DNA from: an uncultured Spirochaetota bacterium
GTDB taxonomy: Bacteria > Spirochaetota > UBA4802 > UBA5550
Length of the DNA stretch: 64,000 nucleotides
Direction of reading: 5' to 3'
NCBI GenBank assembly: GCA_937872225.1
Contig: CALMRZ010000046.1
Location: forward strand, 62,001-126,000
In this document: one piece after another, positions 37,785 to 45,930 of the stretch
Layout of the letters: every line of letters starts with the position of its first letter
Numbering within the stretch: position 1 is the first letter of the stretch
Translations under genes and position numbers: made by a program
Notes under the pieces: model-generated
Seen by the model: only the letters and a program-made list of their open reading frames with translations
Told to the model about the DNA's origin: nothing
Database searches by the model: none

Positions 37785-38678
37785 ATGAATAAGTCCTTCT
37801 CAATATTCAATATCGAACTGACAAACTATTGCCCCATGAAGTGCATAATGTGCCCCCGGACCAATAATATGACGCGGGACCGGGGATATATGGAACTGGA
37901 TCTTTTCGAGAAAGCGATAGACGAGATATCCCTTTTGCCTCCCCCGCCGGAGGGTGAAATAGTATGGCTCCACCATTTTGGTGAAAGCCTGATGCACAGG
38001 GATTTCGGAAGATGCATCGCCTATGCCTCCGGCCATGGAATAAGGACCGGCCTATCGATAAACCCGATCATGCTCACGGATGAAATCATCGAAGACCTCG
38101 TTATGTCAGAGCTTTCGGTACTGTATATATCGCTGGACGGACATGATGATGAATCATTCCGGCGCATACGGGGGATCCCTGACGCGTACGAACTGTCCCG
38201 GGAGCGGTTGCAGAAGTTTCTTAAAATTAAAATCGGCAGGGGTTGTCCAATTACGGTTATCCTTTCAATGGTTGATTTCGAAATGAATCGCGCAAGCATC
38301 GATACGGCGAGGAACCGCTGGGAAGCGACGCCCGGCATAGACCGGTTCCTGGCGAAAAGCTTCACCACCTGGGACGGAAGCGCAGCCGATGTCAGTCAAT
38401 ACGCGTCAGTCGGTAGCACAGTCGACCGGTCCAGGGTGCGATGCTCCTGGCCATTTGAAAGGATGACCATCACCTGGGATGGCGACGTGGTTCCGTGCTG
38501 TTTCGACTATGATAAGAAGTACGTCCTCGGTTCGTTGCGAACAATGACGCTGGCTGAAATATGGACCGGGGAACCTTTGAGGCGGCTCAGGGACGAGTTC
38601 ATCACCAACAGGGTTGTGAACCGCCTCTGCGCAAACTGCGAAAGGCTGTACATGCCGGCGCACTTGGTTAAATTGTAA
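37785..38678 (+). CDS. Radical SAM protein with SPASM-like C-terminus
   Basis: A 297-residue radical SAM enzyme with CPMKCIMC near residue 16 and a C-terminal cysteine-rich region (RCSWPF near 222, VVPCCFDYDKKYVLGSL near 239, LCANCE near 285), the pattern of SPASM auxiliary clusters. Such enzymes modify peptides or small molecules. No precursor peptide gene is visible nearby. GGAG lies 30 bases upstream, so the start is not firmly set. Confidence 0.85.
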   Translation: MNKSFSIFNIELTNYCPMKCIMCPRTNNMTRDRGYMELDLFEKAIDEISLLPPPPEGEIVWLHHFGESLMHRDFGRCIAYASGHGIRTGLSINPIMLTDEIIEDLVMSELSVLYISLDGHDDESFRRIRGIPDAYELSRERLQKFLKIKIGRGCPITVILSMVDFEMNRASIDTARNRWEATPGIDRFLAKSFTTWDGSAADVSQYASVGSTVDRSRVRCSWPFERMTITWDGDVVPCCFDYDKKYVLGSLRTMTLAEIWTGEPLRRLRDEFITNRVVNRLCANCERLYMPAHLVKL

Positions 38679-38748
38679 TAATTAATTGACATATACGAAC
38701 GCTCCTGTATATCGAAGACCACTATGTCTGATTAATCTGTGAGGCGTT

Positions 38749-40044
38749 ATGATAGACCGTTACTCGAGAAAAGAGATTTCCCGGATTTGGGATCTCGAAA
38801 ACAAGTTCAGGATCTGGCTGGACATTGAATTGGCCGTCTGTGAGGTCCAGGCCCAGGACGGGATCGTGCCGCAAGCCGATCTTAACACGATCAAGGAAAA
38901 GGCTTCTTTCAATGTGGACCGCATCCTTGAAATAGAAAACCAGGTGCATCATGACGTCATAGCTTTTCTCACGGCGGTCGGTGAAAACGTCGGCCCTTCC
39001 AGCCGCTTCATACATTACGGCCTCACATCCAGCGATATAGTCGACACGGCCCTGTCGATACAGCTCAGGCAGTCCGGAGAGATTATCATCGCGGGTCTGG
39101 ACCGTCTCATAGATATATTGAAGGTTCTTGCCCTCAAGTACCGGGACACCCCCTGCATGGGCAGGTCCCACGGGGTGCATGCCGAACCAACGACCTTCGG
39201 CGTGAAAATGGCCCTCTATTACGAAGAATTCAGGCGCAACAGGGACCGTATCTTAAAGGCTGTTGACGCGGTGTCATACGGCAAGTTTTCCGGCGCGGTC
39301 GGCACCTTCAGCAATATCTCCCCCGATATCGAGAAGCGTGTCTGCGACCTCCTGGGCCTCAAGCCTGACCCGATATCAACGCAGGTCATCCAGCGCGACC
39401 GCCATGCCGAGTACATGGCCGCCCTGGCAATCTGTGCCGGGACCCTTGACAAGCTTGCCACTGAAATCCGGCACCTCCAGCGGACGGAAGTACGAGAAGT
39501 CGAGGAGCCGTTCCAGAAAGGCCAGAAGGGCTCTTCTGCCATGCCCCACAAGCGCAACCCGATACTCTGCGAGCGGGTAACCGGCATCTCGCGGGTCATC
39601 AAGGCGAACATGAACGTCGCCCTTGACGACATGACCCTGTGGCACGAGCGGGATATATCCCATTCATCCGCCGAGCGCATCATATTCCCCGATTCAACGA
39701 TTGCCCTCGATTACCTTGTCCACCGCATGAATTTCGTAATGGAAAATCTGCATGTCTACCCGGAAAACATGCTGGATAACATTAACAGGACCGGCGGCCT
39801 CTTCTACTCCCAGAGCCTGCTCCTTGCCCTGGTGGAAAAAGGCCTCTCGCGCGAAGAATCATATAAAATAGTTCAGGACATGGCCATGAGGGTCTGGGCA
39901 CGCGAAGGAAGCCTCCTTGAACTTTGCAGAAAAAACGCGGCGGTCTCCGGCAGAATTACTGAAGATGAACTCAAGTCGATTTTTGATCTTCAGCGTTACC
40001 TGAAAAACATCGATTTTATTTATAAAAAAATCGGGTTGTCATGA
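38749..40044 (+). CDS. purB: Adenylosuccinate lyase
   Basis: A 431-residue fumarase-superfamily enzyme that acts twice in purine synthesis, cleaving SAICAR and adenylosuccinate. Signatures: RYSRKEISRIWD at the start, HYGLTSSDIVDTA, MGRSHGVHAEPTTFG with the catalytic histidine, and the flexible loop GSSAMPHKRNP with the catalytic serine. GAGGCGTT precedes the ATG. Confidence 0.96.
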   Translation: MIDRYSRKEISRIWDLENKFRIWLDIELAVCEVQAQDGIVPQADLNTIKEKASFNVDRILEIENQVHHDVIAFLTAVGENVGPSSRFIHYGLTSSDIVDTALSIQLRQSGEIIIAGLDRLIDILKVLALKYRDTPCMGRSHGVHAEPTTFGVKMALYYEEFRRNRDRILKAVDAVSYGKFSGAVGTFSNISPDIEKRVCDLLGLKPDPISTQVIQRDRHAEYMAALAICAGTLDKLATEIRHLQRTEVREVEEPFQKGQKGSSAMPHKRNPILCERVTGISRVIKANMNVALDDMTLWHERDISHSSAERIIFPDSTIALDYLVHRMNFVMENLHVYPENMLDNINRTGGLFYSQSLLLALVEKGLSREESYKIVQDMAMRVWAREGSLLELCRKNAAVSGRITEDELKSIFDLQRYLKNIDFIYKKIGLS

Positions 40045-40257
40045 TCTCCGGCAACACGCGCACTATCCAGCCATGATATTTCGCGATACGGCATCTGGCC
40101 AGATCGACGACGTCGGCGAACCGGCGCATTAATCATGAACCGGGTGAAAATTCTTGATGGATCGGGCGGCAGGGATTACCGGCCCACCGGGATTCCGGTA
40201 ACAGCGATATATCCAAAATAATATTTGACAATGAACTGATATGATCTCAATTTGCTT

Positions 40258-40286
40258 TTGACAATATTGGAAACGATTGATAAATT
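40258..40286 (+). promoter_or_regulatory. Promoter of the AsnRS-like gene
   Basis: TTGACA (40258-40263), a 17-base spacer and TAAATT (40281-40286) end 21 bases before the ATG at 40307. This placement also rules out the in-frame TTG at 40277 as the start. A second TTGACA lies at 40225-40230. Confidence 0.6.
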
Positions 40287-40306
40287 ATTTTGAACAGGAT
40301 ACGCGC

Positions 40307-41542
40307 ATGGAAGACAATATCAAGAAGATAGGAGAAAGCCTGTACAGGTTCCAATCGGCGATCAATGAAAGCGGATCGACCATGGAAGACTACATCCGCG
40401 AACATTACCTTAACAAATGGATGTCCGACGAGCTTTACCATGCTTCAGCCATACGCACCAGTTTCATCAATGCCGCGACCCAGTTCATGATCAGCGAGGG
40501 GCTTTTCAACATTGAAAGGGTCATGCTGAGCATAATTACCGATCCCCTGGCACATGACATCGAGCACACGCCCTCCATACCCTACAAGGGGCACACCTAC
40601 CTGACGACGCACAGCATGATTTACAGCAAGTTCCTTGCCTGTTCAAATCCGAATATCAGGGGCATCTTCGTGGACTCGCCCAATATACGCCTGGAAATCG
40701 AGAGCCCGATGCGTCTGCAGAGAGGGAGGTATCTGGCGGATTTTTCACAGCTGGACGTTGAGCTCCGTCGCAACAGGGGCCTCACGCTTGACGATTACTA
40801 CTACAACTCGAAGAAAGTTACCGAAATACTGAATGAAGACATGAAGAAGATCATGAATTTCTTCGAAAAAATGATCATTGCCGGGTGCGAGGAGATAAAC
40901 AAAAAGAACGCCGACAGCCTCAAAAAGCTCGGTGTCGTTCTTGAAGTGCCGAAGTCGCCGTTCCCGGCATACCCCAAAGACGACTGTGTCAGGAAATATG
41001 GGCCCCGCGTTTTCGAGGAAAAGGTCGGCGAGGAAACCGCATCGCAATTTTTCTGGATTACCGGTCTCCTGCGCGAGAATTACGACCTCGTGTATCCATA
41101 CCTGCTGCCCCATGAAAAGAAAGTCGACATGGAGAAAATATCCTCATCGAACATATTCAATTATGATATTTGCGCGAAGAGCATAGACGCGAATACAGGC
41201 AAACATTCATCGGCGAAGGAGATACTTTCCGGCGCCATCCGCGAATGGCTGTTCGAGCCGATCATTGAGCGCATATGCGACAACAAGGTCCTCCCGGCCC
41301 GCCCCATTATTAAAGACGGGAACATTGAGAACATCAACGAACTGGGCGGCTACGGCCCATTCCTCTATTTCGCGTCCATGAAGGATGCCGACGGCAAACC
41401 CCTGTTCCCCGAAACGATGGGCGGCGGAATAGGCGTCGAGAGGACGCTCTACGCGATACTGCGCGGGGAAAAGATCAAGAAGATCGACGATATAACCTTT
41501 TTCGGGAAAAATCCGGACTCACATCCATTATATCTATTCTGA
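40307..41542 (+). CDS. AsnRS/AspRS-like class II ligase core without anticodon-binding domain
   Basis: A 411-residue protein. It has class II motif 2 (SPNIRLE...RYLADFSQLDVE, about 124-152, with the conserved R-x-E) and motif 3 (GGGIGVERTLYAILRG, about 372-387, with the ATP-binding arginine), arranged as in AsnRS/AspRS. The N-terminal OB anticodon-binding domain is missing. The substrate-pocket sequence SGQLE of AsnRS reads HSMIY. It is probably a free-standing ligase or amide-forming enzyme, in the way archaeal asparagine synthetases descend from AspRS. AGGA is eight bases before the ATG. asnS follows 107 bases later. Confidence 0.75.
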   Translation: MEDNIKKIGESLYRFQSAINESGSTMEDYIREHYLNKWMSDELYHASAIRTSFINAATQFMISEGLFNIERVMLSIITDPLAHDIEHTPSIPYKGHTYLTTHSMIYSKFLACSNPNIRGIFVDSPNIRLEIESPMRLQRGRYLADFSQLDVELRRNRGLTLDDYYYNSKKVTEILNEDMKKIMNFFEKMIIAGCEEINKKNADSLKKLGVVLEVPKSPFPAYPKDDCVRKYGPRVFEEKVGEETASQFFWITGLLRENYDLVYPYLLPHEKKVDMEKISSSNIFNYDICAKSIDANTGKHSSAKEILSGAIREWLFEPIIERICDNKVLPARPIIKDGNIENINELGGYGPFLYFASMKDADGKPLFPETMGGGIGVERTLYAILRGEKIKKIDDITFFGKNPDSHPLYLF

Positions 41543-41649
41543 TTCCATCCGGGCACGGCCTGGAGAGGGCGGAGCGGGACGGCGTCATCAGCAACAAGGA
41601 ACGTGAGCGGCGCCGTCACGAAAACCGTCAGACATAGTGAGGGATAACA

Positions 41650-43035
41650 ATGAAACCTGGTATCAAGCAGATACTGACAATGCCGGGAAACGGCGAACTC
41701 ATTACGGTGGAAGGATGGATCAGGACTAAACGTGATTCCAAGGGCGTCACCTTCCTTGAGATCAATGATGGATCGACCCTGAAGAACCTGCAGGTTGTCA
41801 TTGCAGATACCTTCCCCGATTACCAGTCAATAACACGGGAACTAACCACGGGATCAAGCGTAACCATAAAGGGGAAACTGATAGAATCGCCCGGTAAAGG
41901 GCAGGCCGTTGAGGTCGTCGCCGGTGAAATAACCATACTCGGGACAGCCTCGCCGGAAGAATACGCCCTCCAGAAAAAGCACCATACCTTCGAATTCCTT
42001 CGAGAGATAGCCCACCTGCGGCCGCGGTCAAATTCCTTCGGCGCCGTGGCCAGGGTCAGGAGCGCAATGAGTTTCGCGGTACACACCTTTTTCCAGGAGC
42101 GGGGCTTTGTATACGTCCACACACCGATAATCACCGGCAGCGACTGCGAGGGCGCCGGGGAAATGTTCCAGGTCACCACCCTGCCCCTTGATAATATCCC
42201 TCTTAAAGACGGGAATATTGATTTTTCCCAGGATTTTTTCGGTAAAAAAGCGGCCCTAACCGTCAGCGGCCAACTTGAAGGAGAGACGTATGCCTGCGCG
42301 TTGAAGAATATATACACCTTCGGCCCTACCTTCAGGGCTGAAAATTCAAACACCTCGCGTCACCTTGCCGAATTCTGGATGATTGAACCTGAAATGGCCT
42401 TTTGCGATATACACGGCAACATGGACATTGCCGAGGAGTTCCTGAAATACATCTTCCAGTATGTTCTTGACGCATGCCCTGATGACATGGATTTCTTCAA
42501 CACGAGGATAAGCAAGGGGCTGATAGACAACCTGCAGCACATCATCAAAAGCCGGTTCAAGCGGATAACCTATACCGAGGCTGTCGAAAGCCTGGTCGAT
42601 GCCAGGGCAGATTTTGAGTTCCCCGTTGAATGGGGCATCGATCTCCAGAGCGAGCATGAAAAGTTCCTCACCGAGCAGGTGTACAGGCTCCCGGTAATCA
42701 TAACGGACTACCCGAAGCAGATTAAAGCCTTTTACATGAAGATAAACGACGACAACAGGACCGTGCGGGCCATGGATATACTGGTGCCGCGTCTCGGCGA
42801 GATTGTCGGGGGCAGCGAGCGTGAAGCGGATTTGACCAAGCTCAAAAACCGGATCGTCGAATGCGGCCTGGACCCGGACGATTACTGGTGGTATCTTGAT
42901 TTGCGCCGTTTCGGCACGGTCCCCCACGCCGGCTTCGGCCTCGGATTTGAACGGGTGATCCAGTTCGTGACGGGCATGCAGAACATCAGGGATGTCATCC
43001 CTTTTCCGCGGGCAGTCAAGACCCTCGAGTTCTGA
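41650..43035 (+). CDS. asnS: Asparaginyl-tRNA synthetase
   Basis: A 461-residue synthetase: an N-terminal OB fold (about 15-115, [23 protein letters not shown]), then the class II core with TVSGQLEGE, motif 2 [26 protein letters not shown] and motif 3 [15 protein letters not shown]. It charges tRNA-Asn with asparagine. GAGGG precedes the ATG. A related core-only protein is encoded immediately upstream. Confidence 0.95.
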   Translation: MKPGIKQILTMPGNGELITVEGWIRTKRDSKGVTFLEINDGSTLKNLQVVIADTFPDYQSITRELTTGSSVTIKGKLIESPGKGQAVEVVAGEITILGTASPEEYALQKKHHTFEFLREIAHLRPRSNSFGAVARVRSAMSFAVHTFFQERGFVYVHTPIITGSDCEGAGEMFQVTTLPLDNIPLKDGNIDFSQDFFGKKAALTVSGQLEGETYACALKNIYTFGPTFRAENSNTSRHLAEFWMIEPEMAFCDIHGNMDIAEEFLKYIFQYVLDACPDDMDFFNTRISKGLIDNLQHIIKSRFKRITYTEAVESLVDARADFEFPVEWGIDLQSEHEKFLTEQVYRLPVIITDYPKQIKAFYMKINDDNRTVRAMDILVPRLGEIVGGSEREADLTKLKNRIVECGLDPDDYWWYLDLRRFGTVPHAGFGLGFERVIQFVTGMQNIRDVIPFPRAVKTLEF

Positions 43036-43063
43036 TCAGTGCTCGCGCAGTCTCTGGAAACCG

Positions 43064-44146
43064 CTACATCGCGAATGGCAGCATGAGCTGACGCTCCGCG
43101 TCTCCTGTTTCCGCCGCGTCAAGGTTTGACAGTGATATGCCCAGGAGCCTGACTTTTTTGATCCCCGCTTCGGTCCTGCCCAGGAGTGTCACGGCATGCA
43201 TGTGAATCATGTCGGTGTTGTTGATGGCATCATCCAGGGTAATGCTTCTGCTGACACTGGTAAAATCCGCGAATTTGACTTTAAGTGTTATCGTCCGTCC
43301 GCTGGTTTCATGATGCCCCAGGGCGAGGGCGACCCTGCCGGCAATCGTTTTCAGTATCCTCCCCATTTCACCGACATCATCAATATCCCTTTCGAAGGTT
43401 TCTTCCTTGCCGATTGATTTGCGCACATAATCTGTTTCGACCGGGCGTTCGTCTATGCCATGGGCGATATCGTAATAGTACTCGCCGGTTTTACCGAAAA
43501 GACTCACCAGGTCGTCAAGCGATAACTTTTTCAGGTCATGCCCGGTTTGTATGCCCAGTTGGACCATTCTTTTTTCGGTGACCCTGCCTATGCCGTAAAA
43601 TTTTCCGATCGGAAGCCGGTCAATGAAACCGTCGGCTTGTTCAGGAGTTATAACGGTCAGCCCGTCAGGCTTGTTGTAGTCAGAGGCCACCTTGGCGAGG
43701 AACTTGCAGTACGATACCCCGGCTGAAGCGGTCAACCGAGTCCTCTGGAATATCCTGTTTCTTATTTCCGTGGCGATGCGCGTTGCGTATGGCCCACCGA
43801 TCTTGTTCTCCGTGACATCCAAGTATGCCTCGTCCAGGGACATCGGCTCCACCAGGTCGGTGTAATCATGGAAAATTTCATGGATCTGCTCTGAAACGGC
43901 GTGGTACTCGTCAAAATTGCCATGGATAAAAATGGCATGGGGACAGAGACGATATGCAATGCTTGAAGCCATGGCGGAATGGATACCGTATTTGCGGGCT
44001 TCATAGGAACATGCCGCGACAACGCCCCTGCTCCCGGGATTGCCGCCGACAATGACCGGCTTGCCTTTGAGCGAGGGATTGTTTCTCTGTTCAACGGAAG
44101 CATAAAAAGCATCCATGTCGACATGTATTATTTTCCTATGCTCCAT
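43064..44146 (-). CDS. dinB: DNA polymerase IV
   Basis: A 360-residue Y-family translesion polymerase. It has the catalytic aspartate blocks IIHVDMDAFYASVEQ and MSLDEAYLDVT, the YSYEARKYGI-type steric region (CSYEARKYGI), and the finger HhH motifs (FYGIGRVTEKRMVQLGI). The C-terminal QLMLPF is a typical beta-clamp-binding peptide. I chose the ATG at 44146 (MEHRKIIHVD). The promoter ends only a few bases upstream, so the leader is very short. Confidence 0.94.
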   Translation of the reverse strand: MEHRKIIHVDMDAFYASVEQRNNPSLKGKPVIVGGNPGSRGVVAACSYEARKYGIHSAMASSIAYRLCPHAIFIHGNFDEYHAVSEQIHEIFHDYTDLVEPMSLDEAYLDVTENKIGGPYATRIATEIRNRIFQRTRLTASAGVSYCKFLAKVASDYNKPDGLTVITPEQADGFIDRLPIGKFYGIGRVTEKRMVQLGIQTGHDLKKLSLDDLVSLFGKTGEYYYDIAHGIDERPVETDYVRKSIGKEETFERDIDDVGEMGRILKTIAGRVALALGHHETSGRTITLKVKFADFTSVSRSITLDDAINNTDMIHMHAVTLLGRTEAGIKKVRLLGISLSNLDAAETGDAERQLMLPFAM

Positions 44147-44153
44147 GTGCAAC

Positions 44154-44181
44154 ACTATACTATACAAACATATATAGTCAA
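44154..44181 (-). promoter_or_regulatory. dinB promoter
   Basis: Minus-strand TTGACT (44181-44176), a 16-base spacer and TATAGT (44159-44154). Transcription would begin close to the ATG at 44146. I see no LexA-type TTTG-N5-CAAA box here. Confidence 0.6.
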
Positions 44182-44315
44182 CATAAATTTAGTATATCTG
44201 ATGGCTGGTCATATTGTATATTAAATAATTAGTATTTATATTTATAAAAATTGACAAGGCATATACTGCTGCATAAATGTAATAAACTGTTTTATTATAA
44301 ATTGGAGAAACTAAC

Positions 44316-44903
44316 ATGCTTGACAGAGTAGATGCCCACGGCCTTGCCTGCCCACAGCCGGTTATCAACGCTTCAAAAGCCCTTGAAACCAATGACAGTA
44401 TCATCGTCATCGTTGATAATCAAACGGCCCTTGAAAACATTAAGCGTCTCGCAAAAAGCAAGGAGCGCTCTGTGTCGTGCGAGATGAAATCAGACGGCAT
44501 CTATATAGTGCTGGAAAAGAAGATGGCTATAGAGACTGATTTAGAAAATAATCATGAGGGAATACGAAACCACGCGTCCCGTGATGAACGGGTACTCGTA
44601 ATTTCGCAGGAAGTCATGGGCCGGGGTGACAATGCCCTCGCCGTCATTCTAATGAAAAGCTTTTTCCATACAATTGCTGAAACAGTACCTGCGCCTGATG
44701 CCATTATTTTATTTAACAGCGGGGTAAAATTGCTTGTTGATGGTTCGGAAGTTCTTGAGGATATAAGGCTACTTGAAAAAAGGGGACTTAGAATACTGGC
44801 CTGCGGGACATGCCTTGATTATTTTAAATTAAAAGACAGGCTCCGGGCCGGTCATGTCTCGAACATGTACGAAATCAAGGAATTGATGTTAACAGCATCA
44901 TAA
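44316..44903 (+). CDS. yedF: YedF-like sulfurtransferase (TusA + DsrE domains)
   Basis: A 195-residue protein: an N-terminal TusA domain with the conserved cysteine in GLACPQPVI (about residue 12), then a C-terminal DsrE-like domain (about 90-195, VLVISQEVMGRGDNALAVILMKSF, ACGTCLDYF). This two-domain form is annotated as selenium-metabolism protein YedF and travels with DUF3343, which follows 11 bases later. GGAG is eight bases before the ATG. Confidence 0.9.
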   Translation: MLDRVDAHGLACPQPVINASKALETNDSIIVIVDNQTALENIKRLAKSKERSVSCEMKSDGIYIVLEKKMAIETDLENNHEGIRNHASRDERVLVISQEVMGRGDNALAVILMKSFFHTIAETVPAPDAIILFNSGVKLLVDGSEVLEDIRLLEKRGLRILACGTCLDYFKLKDRLRAGHVSNMYEIKELMLTAS

Positions 44904-44914
44904 GTAATTAATAT

Positions 44915-45142
44915 ATGATACTTCAGAATTCCTACCGCGTGGTTTTGTTTAAATCGGTAAACCAGACCATGTGGGCCGAAAAAATATTGAGGGAAAAAGG
45001 TATTCCGCATAAACTCATACCAGTGCCGCGGCAGATAAGCTCCGATTGCGGCGTCTGTTTGCGTGTTGAGTCCGGCCAGGAGGAGCATGTGCGGAACGTC
45101 CTCGTCAATGTGGAAGGCTTCATGGAAATAGTGCCCCTGTGA
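44915..45142 (+). CDS. DUF3343 protein
   Basis: A 75-residue protein (VVLFKSVNQTMWAEKILREKGIPHKLIPVPRQISSDCGVCLRV), characteristic of DUF3343, with a CGVC pair at residues 45-48. Members accompany YedF and selenium-dependent molybdenum hydroxylases. Here it forms a two-gene operon with yedF; no selD or selA is in the window. Confidence 0.88.
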   Translation: MILQNSYRVVLFKSVNQTMWAEKILREKGIPHKLIPVPRQISSDCGVCLRVESGQEEHVRNVLVNVEGFMEIVPL

Positions 45143-45147
45143 CACTA

Positions 45148-45930
45148 TTAATAGCCGATCAACCGGAAGGCCGATTCGGGAGGCGTCAGTCTTATCTCGC
45201 AGCCGATACTTTCCAGGATACGCTCTGCGACAAGGTATGTGGCCAGAACGTCGGCTTCACAGTAGCGTATAAGAAGTTCCCGCGAAGACAGATCTCCCTG
45301 CTGCCAGCGGTAATACAGGTCGACAGCTTCAAAGCCGTCTATGCCTTCGATCTGTGGAGGCCGGCGTATGTCCAACTGCTTTTCGATTGATTTCAAACCC
45401 CCACGGTATCCGCGATGCCAGGCGATCCAGCGCAGGTCGACATGGGGGCAGCCAAGCGACAGGATGTTGAACGTCCGCTCGATGAAAGGAATATCAAAGC
45501 AGTTGCCGTTGAAGGTGACCAGCAGCTCTGATTCGTCAGCCAGGGAAAGGAAATCGTCCAGGTTCTCCCCATGGACAAATGAATGAACGTTCCCGCGGTG
45601 AAAAGCGGATATAACCGATGCGTGACAATAGTTCCAGGACAGACCCGTCGTTTCCACGTCGATAAAAGTGGCGGAATGCAGATATTCGGCCAGGATGCGC
45701 CATTGTTCCGACGTGGGAAATGATGCGGTGAAAAATCCGATATCACCGGATTCAAGGAAACCGATGCTTTTCCTGATGTTATCGATCAGCTTCTTGCGGC
45801 GTATGCCATTAAAGGGGATCAAATCCTGCTTGGCGATGCAGTCATCCCAGTTAACAATGCCTGATTCATTCAATACAAGTTCGGTCCTGGGACCGATCCC
45901 CGGTACATGTCTGAAACAGCCCCGTATCAA
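45148..45930 (-). CDS. mrfB: MrfB-like (YprB) RNase-H-fold exonuclease
   Basis: A 260-residue nuclease. A short helix-hairpin-helix-like start (FRHVPGIGPRTELVLNESGI) precedes a DEDD exonuclease fold with FIDVETTG (Asp and Glu), FNGNCFDIPFIE and YCEADVLATYLV. In Bacillus subtilis MrfB works with helicase MrfA to remove mitomycin C adducts independently of UvrABC. The four-base overlap with the mrfA homologue supports the same pairing here. Confidence 0.88.
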   Translation of the reverse strand: MIRGCFRHVPGIGPRTELVLNESGIVNWDDCIAKQDLIPFNGIRRKKLIDNIRKSIGFLESGDIGFFTASFPTSEQWRILAEYLHSATFIDVETTGLSWNYCHASVISAFHRGNVHSFVHGENLDDFLSLADESELLVTFNGNCFDIPFIERTFNILSLGCPHVDLRWIAWHRGYRGGLKSIEKQLDIRRPPQIEGIDGFEAVDLYYRWQQGDLSSRELLIRYCEADVLATYLVAERILESIGCEIRLTPPESAFRLIGY

